Shown here in pieces: positions 25,401-33,942 of a stretch of 64,000 nucleotides of DNA. Each line of letters begins with the position of its first letter. Position 1 is the first letter of the stretch. The position numbers and the translations under genes are program-made. The stretch is from Caballeronia zhejiangensis (lineage in GTDB: Bacteria; Pseudomonadota; Gammaproteobacteria; Burkholderiales; Burkholderiaceae): contig NZ_JFHD01000014.1 in assembly GCF_000698575.1 (NCBI RefSeq), forward strand, positions 62,001 through 126,000. Direction: 5' to 3'. The notes below the pieces were generated by a model. It was not told the origin of the DNA. It did not search any database and was given only the letters and a program-made list of their open reading frames with translations.

Positions 25401-25813
25401 TGAACGCCCTTCAAACTCGCTTACTGACGCTCGCCGCGCTCGCGCTCTTTTGCGTGACGGTGACGTATTGGGTCGTCACGCTGACTTCGCGGCAAACCGC
25501 GCCGCTGCCCGCCGCGGCGGCGACGCGCCAGCCGTCGGTCGGGCAGGCTGCGACCATTTTCGGCGGACGGCTGGAGCGTCAGGCCAATTCGGACGTGCAT
25601 CTGTTCGGCATTCTCGCGCTGCAGGGCGGCGCGGCGGCCATCGTGAGCTACGGCGGCGAGGCGGCGAAAGCCGTGTCGCTGGGCGGTCCGCTCACGCAAG
25701 GCGTGAAGCTTTCGGAAGTGCGCGCGCGCTCGATCATCATCGAGCGCAACGGCGTCAAGTCGGAGATTTTCCTGCCGCAGAATCCGCCCGGCCCGACGAT
25801 CTGGGTGCGCTGA
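25400..25813 (+). CDS. gspC: Short GspC-type T2SS inner-membrane protein
   Basis: This 137-aa bitopic protein has one N-terminal membrane helix (TRLLTLAALALFCVTVTYWVVTL) and a single periplasmic homology-region domain (VHLFGILALQGGAAAIVSYGG to IIIERNGVKSEIFLP). It couples the platform to the secretin. It is about half the length of enterobacterial GspC and lacks the C-terminal PDZ or coiled-coil domain. The ATG at 25400 shares a base with the gspF stop; a GTG at 25397 would add one residue. It is placed after gspF rather than first in the operon, as in Burkholderia. Confidence 0.88.
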   Translation: MNALQTRLLTLAALALFCVTVTYWVVTLTSRQTAPLPAAAATRQPSVGQAATIFGGRLERQANSDVHLFGILALQGGAAAIVSYGGEAAKAVSLGGPLTQGVKLSEVRARSIIIERNGVKSEIFLPQNPPGPTIWVR

Positions 25814-25965
25814 ACGCGACGCGATGCCTCGCTTGCGGCCGAATCACGCGACGAAAGCGGATCGATAGAATGACCGGCGGCTTCGGCAAGGCGGAAAGCC
25901 GCGCGATTTTTGTAATCACCGGGCAAGACCCGGAAACAATATTTTCAATTCAAGAGGTAGCAGTC

Positions 25966-26436
25966 ATGCAATTGTGGACCCAACGCCGCATGCGAATTCA
26001 ACAAGCTCAGGCGCAAGGACGCCGCCAGCGCGGCTTCACGCTGATCGAAATCATGGTCGTGATCGCGATTCTCGGCATTCTCGCCGCGCTGATCGTGCCG
26101 AAGATCATGAGCCGCCCGGACGAGGCGCGCCGCGTCGCCGCGAAGCAGGACATCGGCACCATCATGCAGGCGATGAAGCTGTATCGCCTCGATAACGGCC
26201 GTTATCCGACGCAAGAGCAAGGCCTGCGCGCGCTGATCGAAAAGCCGACGACCGAGCCGGTGCCGAACAACTGGAAAGACGGCGGCTATCTCGAGCGCCT
26301 GCCGGCCGATCCGTGGGGCGGCCAGTATCAATATCTGAATCCGGGCGTGCACGGCGAAGTCGACGTGTTCAGCTACGGCGCGGACAACAAGGCCGGCGGC
26401 GAAGGCAACGATGCCGACGTCGGCTCCTGGCAGTAA
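25966..26436 (+). CDS. gspG: Major pseudopilin GspG
   Basis: This 156-aa major pseudopilin has the prepilin site RQRGFTLIEIMVVIAILGILAALIVPKIM; cleavage is expected after Gly in RG/FTLIE with Glu at +5. The calcium-loop region near the C-terminus (DVFSYGADNKAGGEGNDADVGSW) is typical. The leader is long (about 24 residues). AGAGG lies about 10 nt before the ATG. The 150-bp gap after gspC could hold an internal promoter, common for the abundant major pseudopilin. Confidence 0.95.
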   Translation: MQLWTQRRMRIQQAQAQGRRQRGFTLIEIMVVIAILGILAALIVPKIMSRPDEARRVAAKQDIGTIMQAMKLYRLDNGRYPTQEQGLRALIEKPTTEPVPNNWKDGGYLERLPADPWGGQYQYLNPGVHGEVDVFSYGADNKAGGEGNDADVGSWQ

Positions 26437-26452
26437 ATCGGCGGCTTGAATC

Positions 26453-26926
26453 GTGAACGGGCATTCGGCGGCGCGGCGTCAGGCAGGCTTCACGCTGCTC
26501 GAAATGCTCGTCGTGCTGGTGATCGCGGGCCTGCTCGTGTCGCTCGCGTCGCTGCAACTCACCCGCAACCCGCGCACCGATCTGAAGGAAGAAGCGCAGC
26601 GTCTCGCGCTGCTGTTCGAATCGGCGGGCGACGAAGCGCAGGTGCGCGCGCGGCCGATCGCGTGGCAGCCCATCGACGGCGGGTATCGCTTCGACATCCG
26701 CACCGAGGACGGCTGGCGTCCGTTGCGCGACGAACTCCTGCGTCAGCGGCGCTGGGAAGGCGGCGTGACCGGCGTATCCATCCAGTTCCTCGATTCGGAC
26801 AAAACGGCGGGCCGGCTCGTGTTCGGCACGGAGGCCATCGACTCGCCCATGGAAATCACCTTGTTCTCGGCGGTAGGCCGCGTGACGATCGTCGGCAGCG
26901 GCAACGGCCGCTATCAGGTGCAGTGA
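26453..26926 (+). CDS. gspH: Minor pseudopilin GspH
   Basis: This 157-aa minor pseudopilin has the short basic leader and prepilin site RQAGFTLLEMLVVLVIAGLLVSLASLQL, then a beta-rich domain (RRWEGGVTGVSIQFLDSDKTAGRLVF). It starts at GTG 26453 and ends in a TGATG overlap with gspI. Its position between gspG and gspI and its sequence both support H. Confidence 0.9.
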   Translation: MNGHSAARRQAGFTLLEMLVVLVIAGLLVSLASLQLTRNPRTDLKEEAQRLALLFESAGDEAQVRARPIAWQPIDGGYRFDIRTEDGWRPLRDELLRQRRWEGGVTGVSIQFLDSDKTAGRLVFGTEAIDSPMEITLFSAVGRVTIVGSGNGRYQVQ

Positions 26927-27312
26927 TGCGCCAGCGTCGTCATCAACGCGGCTTCACGATGATCGAAGTGCTCGTCGCGCTGGCGATCATCGCGGTGGCG
27001 CTCGCCGCCTCGGTGCGCGCGGTCGGCTCGCTCGCGACGGGCGAAGCGGAGCTGCATCGGCGGCTGCTCGCGGGCTGGAGCGCGGACAACGAACTCGCGC
27101 AGCTCAGGCTCTCGCATCAGTTTCCGGCGATCGGCTCGCGCACGTTCGACTGCTCGCAGGGCAATCTGAAACTCTCGTGCACGCAGCGCGTGAGCCAGAC
27201 GCCCAATCCGATTTTCCGGCGCGTCGAGATGCTGGTCACGACGCCGGGCCGCTCCGGCTATCTGGCGCAAATGGTCACGGTGGTGGCGAATGAAACGAAC
27301 CGCTCGCTCTGA
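26926..27312 (+). CDS. gspI: Minor pseudopilin GspI
   Basis: This 128-aa minor pseudopilin has the prepilin site HQRGFTMIEVLVALAIIAVALAASVRAV, with two Cys (FDCSQGNLKLSC) in the globular part. With GspJ and GspK it forms the tip complex that starts pseudopilus assembly. The ATG shares its A with the gspH stop; the 3' end overlaps gspJ by 23 bp. Confidence 0.92.
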   Translation: MRQRRHQRGFTMIEVLVALAIIAVALAASVRAVGSLATGEAELHRRLLAGWSADNELAQLRLSHQFPAIGSRTFDCSQGNLKLSCTQRVSQTPNPIFRRVEMLVTTPGRSGYLAQMVTVVANETNRSL

Positions 27313-27964
27313 CCGCCGCGCCAGTCAGCGCGGTTTCACGCTGCTGGAAATGCTGATCGCCATCGCGATTCTCGCGGTGCTCGCGGTGCTGTCGTGGCGC
27401 GGGCTCGATTCGGTGATTCGCGGCCGTGCGACCATCGAGAACGCGATGCAGGACGAGCGCATCGTCGCGCAATTGTTCGACCAGATGCGTATCGACGCGC
27501 GCCAGGCCGCAACCGACGACGAAGCCGGCCAGCCCGCCGTGCAGATCGGCAATGGCTCGCTGCAGATCGTGCGCGGCGTCTTCGCGCCCGGTACGGCGCC
27601 GCGTCTGCAAGTGGTGCGCTATAGGCTGTCGAACGGGCGGATCGTGCGCTATGCATCGCCGCCGCTGTCGAATGTCGGCGAAGTGCGGCGCGCGTTGCAG
27701 TCGGGCGATTCGGGCGACGGCTGGACATCGATTCCGCTGATGGGCGGCGTGGCGTCGCTCGCGACGCGCGTCTACATTCCGGAAAAAGGCTGGACGACGC
27801 GCATGGGCGACGTGTTCGCGCAGATCAACCAGAACGACAACAACCTGAAAGTGCCGCAACTGGGCAACGCGCCGCTGGCGCGCGCCGTGTCGGGCGTTCA
27901 GGTCGCGGTCGGCGCGCGCACGCTGGCGACGCCGATCACGCGCGTCTTTCTGGTCGGAGAATGA
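27290..27964 (+). CDS. gspJ: Minor pseudopilin GspJ
   Basis: This 224-aa minor pseudopilin has the prepilin site SQRGFTLLEMLIAIAILAVLAVLSWRGLDSV and a C-terminal beta domain. It is a tip-complex partner of GspI and GspK. It overlaps gspI by 23 bp and gspK by 4 bp, which points to tight translational coupling. Confidence 0.93.
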   Translation: MKRTARSDRRASQRGFTLLEMLIAIAILAVLAVLSWRGLDSVIRGRATIENAMQDERIVAQLFDQMRIDARQAATDDEAGQPAVQIGNGSLQIVRGVFAPGTAPRLQVVRYRLSNGRIVRYASPPLSNVGEVRRALQSGDSGDGWTSIPLMGGVASLATRVYIPEKGWTTRMGDVFAQINQNDNNLKVPQLGNAPLARAVSGVQVAVGARTLATPITRVFLVGE

Positions 27965-29082
27965 ACATGCGCGCTCCGAACCGGAAGAAGCAGCGCGGCG
28001 TCGCGATCATCAGCGCGCTCCTCGTCGTATCGCTCACGGCGATTCTCGTCTCGGGCATGCTGTGGCGTCAGCAGGTGCAGATTCGGCGCATCGAGAATCA
28101 GCGGCTGCTCGCGCAGGCGCAATGGATTTCGCGCAGCGCGCTCGACTGGACGCGTCTCATCCTGCGCTCGGAAGCCGATACTTCGCCGACGGTCACGTAT
28201 CTCGGCGGCGTGTGGGGCGTGCCGATCGCGCGGACGAAGCTGTCGGATTTTCTCGGGCAGATCGGCGAAGTGCGCGCGCAGCAAGGCGCGTCGACGTATC
28301 TGTCCGGCTCGATCGAGGACGCGCAGGCGAAATTCAACCTGCGCAATCTGGTGTCGACGCCGACGCCCGGCGTGCTGACGATCAACGTCGCGCAGATTCA
28401 GGCGTTTCAGCGGCTGCTGACGATGCTCGGCATCAACGGTTCGCTCGCGAAGACGGTCGCGCTGCAGATGCGCGCCGGCCTCGCGCGCTCCGCAACGCGC
28501 TTCCAGACGCAAACGGGCAACAGCGCGACCACGGCGAGCGGCCAGAACAACGAATCGACGACGCTCGCGGCGATCGCGCAGGGCGGCGGCGCGGCCGGCG
28601 GCGGCAATTTCACCGACGATCCCGGCCTGAAGGACCCGGACAGCAACGCGCCGGTCGCGCCCTTGCAGATGATCACCGTCGATTCGCTGCTCGACGTGCC
28701 GGGTTTTTCCGCGGAAGCGGTCGCGAAGCTGAGGCCGTTCGTCACCGTGCTGCCGACGACGACCGCCGTCAACATGAATACCGCGCCCGCCGAAGTGATC
28801 GCCGCGCTGATCCCGGGCATGAATCTGTCGCAGGGACAAGCGTTCGTCGCGCGCCGCGAGACGGTGTTCTTTCACGACATCGGCAACGTGCAACTCGCGC
28901 TGACCGGCGCGGGCGTCAAGACGGTCTCGATCGATTCGAACGAGATGGACGTCACGACGAAGTATTTCGTGATCCACGGGCGCGTCGAACACGAGCGCGC
29001 GCAACTGGAGCGCACGACGCTCGTGTATCGCGATCCGACGACGCATACGACGCGCATCGTCTACACGCGTGATTCGCTGTAG
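27961..29082 (+). CDS. gspK: Minor pseudopilin GspK
   Basis: This is a 373-aa large minor pseudopilin. Its prepilin segment is KKQRGVAIISALLVVSLTAILVSGMLW; as is usual for GspK the +5 Glu is absent, in keeping with its place at the very tip. The large alpha domain includes VDSLLDVPGFSAEAVAKLRPF and NMNTAPAEVIAALIPGM. A low-complexity Asn/Gly/Ala stretch (about 180-220) is a likely surface loop. Confidence 0.94.
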   Translation: MNMRAPNRKKQRGVAIISALLVVSLTAILVSGMLWRQQVQIRRIENQRLLAQAQWISRSALDWTRLILRSEADTSPTVTYLGGVWGVPIARTKLSDFLGQIGEVRAQQGASTYLSGSIEDAQAKFNLRNLVSTPTPGVLTINVAQIQAFQRLLTMLGINGSLAKTVALQMRAGLARSATRFQTQTGNSATTASGQNNESTTLAAIAQGGGAAGGGNFTDDPGLKDPDSNAPVAPLQMITVDSLLDVPGFSAEAVAKLRPFVTVLPTTTAVNMNTAPAEVIAALIPGMNLSQGQAFVARRETVFFHDIGNVQLALTGAGVKTVSIDSNEMDVTTKYFVIHGRVEHERAQLERTTLVYRDPTTHTTRIVYTRDSL

Positions 29083-29118
29083 AACCGATGCGCTGTTATT
29101 GATGAGAGGAAGTGGCCT

Positions 29119-30465
29119 TTGAGCACACTGATCGTTTTGTTACCGCCGCGCGATCCCGCGGTGCGTTCGGAAGAGTGGCATCTGCCGGATCTGCCGTTTC
29201 TGCTGCTCGACAAGCGCGGCGAGCCGCAACGCATCGGCCGCGCGGCGATCGGGCTGTTGCCGCGCGCGAGTGCGACCGTGCTGATCGTCGCTGCGCGCGA
29301 CACGCTTCTGCTCGCCGCTGCCGTGCCGCCACTCAAGGGGCCGCGCTTGCGGCAGGCGCTGCCGAACGTCGTCGAGGATCAGCTGATCCAGGATCCGCAG
29401 ACGTGCCACATCGCCGTCGATCCGGTCGCCCTCGCCGATGGCAAGCGCGTCGTCGGCGTGATCGATCGCGGCTGGTTCCGCTTCGTGGTCGGCGCGTTTT
29501 CGGGCGCGGGGCATCGCAATCTGAAGGCCGTGCCCGCGATGCGCTGCCTGCCGGTTCCGGCCGCCGTGCCATTCGATGAAACCGGCGAAGCCGAAGAGAT
29601 CGAAGCGCCGCCGCAGCCGTTTATCGCGGGGCTGCTCGGTCATGTCGTGTCGACCGCGCCCGCGCTGATCGGCGAAATGGCCGCGCCCTCGCCCGCCGCG
29701 CTCGGCGCGCCGCGCATCGAGGTGGCGATTGCGCGCGGCGAACGCGCGGCGCTCGGCGAAGGACTCGCGCTGCCCGCCGATTCGATCGAGGCAACGCTCG
29801 CCGCGCTCGCCGGCGATCAACCCGTGACGCTTTATTCGCTCGCCGATCTGCCCGGCGACGAACCGCGCTTGTCCGGTTCGCGCAATGCTGCGGCGGCCAT
29901 CGCCGGCGCGCATCCGATCACGTTCGAGGCGCTCGCGCGCAACGCGCTCGCGTGCCGCTTCGACCTGTGCCAGTTCGAATTCGCCGCGCAACCGTGGCGG
30001 CTCGACCGCGCGACGATGCGGCGTCTGCGCGTGCCGATCGCGCTCGTGGCGGCGTCGGTGGTCGTGTCGATCATCGGCATCAACGTGCAATGGCTGCAGC
30101 TTGCGCGTCAGCGCGACGCGATCAGCGCGCAGGAAACCGAGCTCCTGCTCAACGCCTTCCCGAAGACGACGACCGTGCTCGATGCGCCCGACCAGATGAC
30201 GCGCAATCTCGATCGTCTGCGCGTGGCATCGGGCGAGCTGTCGCCGTCGGATTTCCTGTCGCTCGCCGACGGCCTCGCGCGCTCGCTCGGTCCGGTGCCG
30301 GTGAACGGCGTCGCGGGGCTCGATTATCGCGAGCGTCGGCTGGAAGTGACCTTCAAGCCGGAGACGAAGGTCGATCCCGATCTTTCGAAGCGCCTCGCCG
30401 CGAACGGCCTGAACGGATCGATCGATACGAACACAGGCAAATGGACGATCAGGAGCGGCCAATGA
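29119..30465 (+). CDS. gspL: T2SS inner-membrane protein GspL
   Basis: This 448-aa GspL has a cytoplasmic actin-like domain (about 1-300) that recruits GspE, one membrane helix (about 305-325, VPIALVAASVVVSIIGIN), and a small periplasmic ferredoxin-like domain. It starts at TTG 29119 with GAGGAAG upstream. Sequence is less conserved than for E-G, but place in the operon, size and topology fit. Confidence 0.9.
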   Translation: MSTLIVLLPPRDPAVRSEEWHLPDLPFLLLDKRGEPQRIGRAAIGLLPRASATVLIVAARDTLLLAAAVPPLKGPRLRQALPNVVEDQLIQDPQTCHIAVDPVALADGKRVVGVIDRGWFRFVVGAFSGAGHRNLKAVPAMRCLPVPAAVPFDETGEAEEIEAPPQPFIAGLLGHVVSTAPALIGEMAAPSPAALGAPRIEVAIARGERAALGEGLALPADSIEATLAALAGDQPVTLYSLADLPGDEPRLSGSRNAAAAIAGAHPITFEALARNALACRFDLCQFEFAAQPWRLDRATMRRLRVPIALVAASVVVSIIGINVQWLQLARQRDAISAQETELLLNAFPKTTTVLDAPDQMTRNLDRLRVASGELSPSDFLSLADGLARSLGPVPVNGVAGLDYRERRLEVTFKPETKVDPDLSKRLAANGLNGSIDTNTGKWTIRSGQ

Positions 30466-30965
30466 AAGCGGAAATCGGACGTTCCCTGTCGGAATTCTGG
30501 GAAGCGCGCACGCCGCGCGAGAAGACCATTCTCATGTGGGGCGGCATCGCGGTCGGGCTCGCGCTCGTCTATCTCGTGCTGTGGGCGCCCGCCTATGAAG
30601 GCCGCGCGCGGCTGCGCGAATCGCTGCCGACGATGCAGCGCCAGCTCGCGACGATGACCGCGCAGGCCAACGACGCGCGCTCGCTCGCGCCCGCCGCCGA
30701 AGGCGTGATGCCGACCGGCGCCGCGTTGCGCGATGCGCTCGCGAAGTCGCTCGCCGACAACGGCATGCAGCCGACGCAGGTTCAGGTGATCGGCGCGGCG
30801 GTGCAGATTCAGTTGAAGAACGCGTCCTTTCCGAACTGGACGGCGTGGCTCGACGACGCCCGCAAGCAGTTCAAGGTGCAGGTCTCGGAGGCGCACGTCA
30901 CGGCGCTGAAGCCGGATGGCCAGGTCGATCTGACGGCATCGCTGCAACCGGCCGGCACGAAATGA
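30462..30965 (+). CDS. gspM: T2SS inner-membrane protein GspM
   Basis: This 167-aa bitopic protein has a short cytoplasmic tail (SEFWEARTPREKTIL), a membrane helix (MWGGIAVGLALVYLVLWAPAY) and a periplasmic domain with a coiled-coil start and FPNWTAWLDDARKQFKVQVSEAHVTAL. It partners GspL. It overlaps both gspL and gspN by 4 bp (ATGA). Confidence 0.92.
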   Translation: MKAEIGRSLSEFWEARTPREKTILMWGGIAVGLALVYLVLWAPAYEGRARLRESLPTMQRQLATMTAQANDARSLAPAAEGVMPTGAALRDALAKSLADNGMQPTQVQVIGAAVQIQLKNASFPNWTAWLDDARKQFKVQVSEAHVTALKPDGQVDLTASLQPAGTK

Positions 30966-31741
30966 GTTACTGGACGCGACGAATCCGGCTCGCGTTGCCG
31001 GCGCTTTTCGTGATCGTGATTTCGGTCGCCGGCACGCTGCTCGCGATGATGCCCGCCGCGTGGATCGTGCCGCAGTTCTCGAAGGCAACGGGCGGCCATG
31101 TGAATCTGGTCGATCCGGCGGGCTCGCTGTGGAGCGGCTCGGCCACGCTGATGCTCGCCGCGGGCAGCGACGGCGCGGGCGCGACGCTCTTGCCGGGGCG
31201 CATCGAATGGACGACGGCGTTTCTGCCGCTCTTCACCGGCCGCGTTCACATGACCATGCGTCAGACCGAAGCGATGCCCGATGCCGTGATCGTCGACGCC
31301 ACCACGCGCGGCGCGGTCATCACCGCCGGCCAGATCGCCGTGCCCGCGACGTTGCTCTCGGGCCTCGGCGCGCCGTTCAATACGCTCGATTTCGACGGCA
31401 GCGTGCGGCTCTCGTGGACGGAGTTCCGCCTACTGAACCGCAATGCGTACGGGCAAGTGGTCGTCACGCTCGATGACATGGCTTCGCGCGTCTCGCGCGT
31501 GAAGCCGCTCGGTTCGTATCGCGTCGCGTTGCAGGCGCAGGGCGCGTCCGCGACCATCGATCTTTCGACGAGCAAAGGTCCGCTGATGCTCACCGGCAAC
31601 GGCGCGATCTCACCGGAATCGACGTCGTTCCAAGGCACGGCGACGGCCGCGCCGGATCAGCGGGAAAACCTCGCGGGTCTGCTCAACCTGCTCGGCCGTC
31701 ACACCGATCCGGACACGGTCGCCCTGACCTTCATGCGTTGA
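30962..31741 (+). CDS. gspN: T2SS protein GspN
   Basis: This is a 259-aa bitopic protein with an N-terminal membrane helix (LALPALFVIVISVAGTLLAMM) and a beta-rich periplasmic domain. It begins VNLVDPAGSLWSGSATL, typical of GspN. GspN is accessory and absent from some systems. This is the last gene of the operon; its stop directly abuts the stop of the convergent efflux gene with no base between, and no terminator is visible. Confidence 0.9.
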   Translation: MSYWTRRIRLALPALFVIVISVAGTLLAMMPAAWIVPQFSKATGGHVNLVDPAGSLWSGSATLMLAAGSDGAGATLLPGRIEWTTAFLPLFTGRVHMTMRQTEAMPDAVIVDATTRGAVITAGQIAVPATLLSGLGAPFNTLDFDGSVRLSWTEFRLLNRNAYGQVVVTLDDMASRVSRVKPLGSYRVALQAQGASATIDLSTSKGPLMLTGNGAISPESTSFQGTATAAPDQRENLAGLLNLLGRHTDPDTVALTFMR

Positions 31742-33274
31742 TCAGCGGCTGGCGGTTTGCGCCGGACTCGACGCGGGCGCGGGCGCTTGAACCGCGCCCG
31801 TTTCGCGATCCATCTGCCCGACATCCCAGCCGCCGCCGAGCGCCTTCACCAGTCCGACCGACGACACCATCCGCTGTCCCGCGATGTTCGCGAGCTTCTG
31901 CTGCGCGGTGAATGCGGTCGTCTGCGCGGTCAGCACGCTGATGAACGCGACCGTTCCCGCCTTGTACTGATTGTTGATGATCGCGAGCGCCTGCTGCGCC
32001 GATTCCACGGCCTGCTGCTGCACGACGATTTCCTTCTCCAGAATGCGCAGCGACGCGAGATTGTCTTCGACGTCCTGGAACGCGGTCAGCACCGTCTGCC
32101 GATACGTCGCGACGTTCTGGTCGTAAGTCGCGCGCGCGGCTTCGGTGCGCGCGGAGCGCAGGCCGCCGTCGAAAATGGTCGCGGCGATGTCCGGCCCGAG
32201 CGTCCAGAAGCGCGACGGCGCGCGCAGCAATTGCGACAGCACCGAGCTTTCGAAGCCGCCTTGCGCGGAGAGCGTGAGCGTCGGGAAGTACGCGGCCATT
32301 TCGATGCCGATCTGCTCGTTCGCCGCCGCGGCCTTGCGTTCCGCCGACGCGATGTCGGGCCGGCGCTCGAGAATCGCGGATGGCATCTGCACGGGAACGG
32401 TCGGCGGCGTGGCGTCGAGCGGAATCGGCGGAATCGAAAACGTGGAAGCGGCCTCGCCGACGAGCACCGCGATCGCATGTTCGTATTGCGCGCGCGCGAC
32501 GCCGTTATCGATGGCCGATGCCTGCGCCGACTGCAACTGCGTCTGCGCCTGAATCACGTCCGAACGCGCGACGATGCCCTGCGCGTACTGATTCTGCGTG
32601 AGCTTGAGCGATTGCTCGTAGGCCGCGACGGTGTCGTCGAGGAGCCTTTGCTGCGCGTCGAGCGAGCGCAACTGGAAATAGGTTTGCGCGAGCGTGGCCT
32701 GCGCGGACAGCCGCGCGTTGGCGAGATCGGCGGCGGCGCCTTCCTGGCCGGCCTTTTGCGCGGAGACCGTGCGCGACACGCTGCCCCACAGATCCGGTTC
32801 CCACGATGCGTCGAGCGCAAGGCTGAACTGGTTGGTGACGGCACCCGTCTGCCCGAGGCTGGAGCTGCTGGTCGACCGGTTGCCCGCGCCCGTTCCCGAA
32901 CGCGCCGCCGAAGCCGATGCGCCGATCGTCGGGAAATACGCCGCGCGCGCCTCGCCGACGAGCGCGCGTGCCTGACGATACGCGGCCGCGTATTGCGCGA
33001 TGGTCTGGTTCGATTGATTCAGGCGCGCTTCGAGATCGTCGAGGCGCTCGTCGCGATAGATGCTCCACCATGCGCCGCGATCGGCCTGGTCGGCGGGCTG
33101 GGCGACTTTCCAGCCTTCGGGCGCTTCCTTGTAGCTGGCCGGGACCGCCGTCGTCGGGCGCTGATAATCGGGCCCGACAGCACAGCCGGCGATGAACATC
33201 GCGAGCATGGCGGCGAGCGCCGTCGTGGTCAGGCGCGCGGCGGCGGAAGCGGGAAAGGCGGGGCGATACGGCAT
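31742..33274 (-). CDS. Outer-membrane efflux lipoprotein (NodT/OprM family)
   Basis: This 510-aa outer-membrane factor of tripartite efflux pumps has a lipoprotein signal with lipobox IAGC (AAMLAMFIAGCAVGPDYQRP), then two repeats of the TolC/OEP domain (about 70-270 and 285-480) with AYRQARALVGEARAAYFPTIG and AVLERRPDIASAERKAAAANEQIG-type motifs. It forms a trimeric channel. It is divergent from a marR-type gene and an EmrB-type pump, but no HlyD/EmrA adaptor gene is nearby. The upstream region carries repeated GTTACG hexamers. Confidence 0.93.
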   Translation of the reverse strand: MPYRPAFPASAAARLTTTALAAMLAMFIAGCAVGPDYQRPTTAVPASYKEAPEGWKVAQPADQADRGAWWSIYRDERLDDLEARLNQSNQTIAQYAAAYRQARALVGEARAAYFPTIGASASAARSGTGAGNRSTSSSSLGQTGAVTNQFSLALDASWEPDLWGSVSRTVSAQKAGQEGAAADLANARLSAQATLAQTYFQLRSLDAQQRLLDDTVAAYEQSLKLTQNQYAQGIVARSDVIQAQTQLQSAQASAIDNGVARAQYEHAIAVLVGEAASTFSIPPIPLDATPPTVPVQMPSAILERRPDIASAERKAAAANEQIGIEMAAYFPTLTLSAQGGFESSVLSQLLRAPSRFWTLGPDIAATIFDGGLRSARTEAARATYDQNVATYRQTVLTAFQDVEDNLASLRILEKEIVVQQQAVESAQQALAIINNQYKAGTVAFISVLTAQTTAFTAQQKLANIAGQRMVSSVGLVKALGGGWDVGQMDRETGAVQAPAPASSPAQTASR

Positions 33275-33338
33275 CTGCTTGTCGGAATTCCTGTCGGCGC
33301 CGCGCCGTTCGATATGACGGACGCGGCAAGCCGAAATG

Positions 33339-33453
33339 GTAACGGAACGCGACGGGCGCTCGTGCGGCGCGCGCGTCAGGCAGACGTTAGCGTAACGGGT
33401 TCGCCGTAAGGCGGGTGTTACGCAGCGGGTGGAATCGGTTACGACGCGTTACG
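33339..33453. repeat. Five GTAACG/GTTACG hexamers upstream of the efflux gene
   Basis: GTAACG at 33339-33344 and 33392-33397 and GTTACG at 33417-33422, 33438-33443 and 33448-33453 lie in the 186-bp gap upstream of the efflux lipoprotein. The second and third form an inverted pair. They may be operator sites for the efflux gene. Confidence 0.4.
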
Positions 33454-33460
33454 GTGACGA

Positions 33461-33736
33461 TTATCGTCCGCTACCGGGACACGGCGAGCAGGGCGCCGAG
33501 AGCAACGGTCGCGCCGGCGCTTTCGCGGGCGCGGCCGCCGCCTTGCGACGCTGACGGTTCTCGAACCATCCCATGCCCAAGACGACGAACGATCCGCCCG
33601 GCAGCAGGAACACGATCAGATACAACGCGAGTTTCCACGAACTCAGCTTCGGCGGGACGAAGTGACGGGAGGCGTCGGCGATCTTGCTGCTGATGGGGCC
33701 GAAGCGTCGGCGGGCGGTACGGACAAAGCGGGTCAT
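33461..33736 (-). CDS. Small single-span inner-membrane protein, unknown function
   Basis: This 91-aa protein has a basic N-terminus (TRFVRTARRRFGPIS), one hydrophobic helix (KLALYLIVFLLPGGSFVVLGMGWF, about 50-72) and an Ala/Pro/Lys-rich tail. AAGGA is well placed before the ATG at 33736, so I take it as real. It lies between the efflux lipoprotein and the marR-type gene. I do not recognise the family. Confidence 0.6.
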   Translation of the reverse strand: MTRFVRTARRRFGPISSKIADASRHFVPPKLSSWKLALYLIVFLLPGGSFVVLGMGWFENRQRRKAAAAPAKAPARPLLSAPCSPCPGSGR

Positions 33737-33815
33737 CGAAAGGTCCTTCGGGCGTCGGCGAGCGACGGCGGGCGGTCAGAACATGGTCTCGGGCGGCGCA
33801 TGAAGCGCGTAACTC

Positions 33816-33879
33816 GTTGCATAGAATAATATTGACTGTGCAACTACTTTTCAAGATACTGCTGATTGCTTTTCGCAAT
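33816..33879. promoter_or_regulatory. Candidate MarR operator region
   Basis: Between the divergent small membrane gene and the marR-type gene lie two inverted repeats: GTTGCA-N17-TGCAAC (33816-33844) around an AT-rich core that could be a promoter, and ATTGC-TTTTC-GCAAT (33865-33879). MarR proteins bind such dyads in their own promoters. Confidence 0.4.
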
Positions 33880-33942
33880 TGTTGCCTTTAGGAGACGCGG
33901 CGCAGTGTCACACTTTTGCATCCGCGGTTTGACCGATATCGC

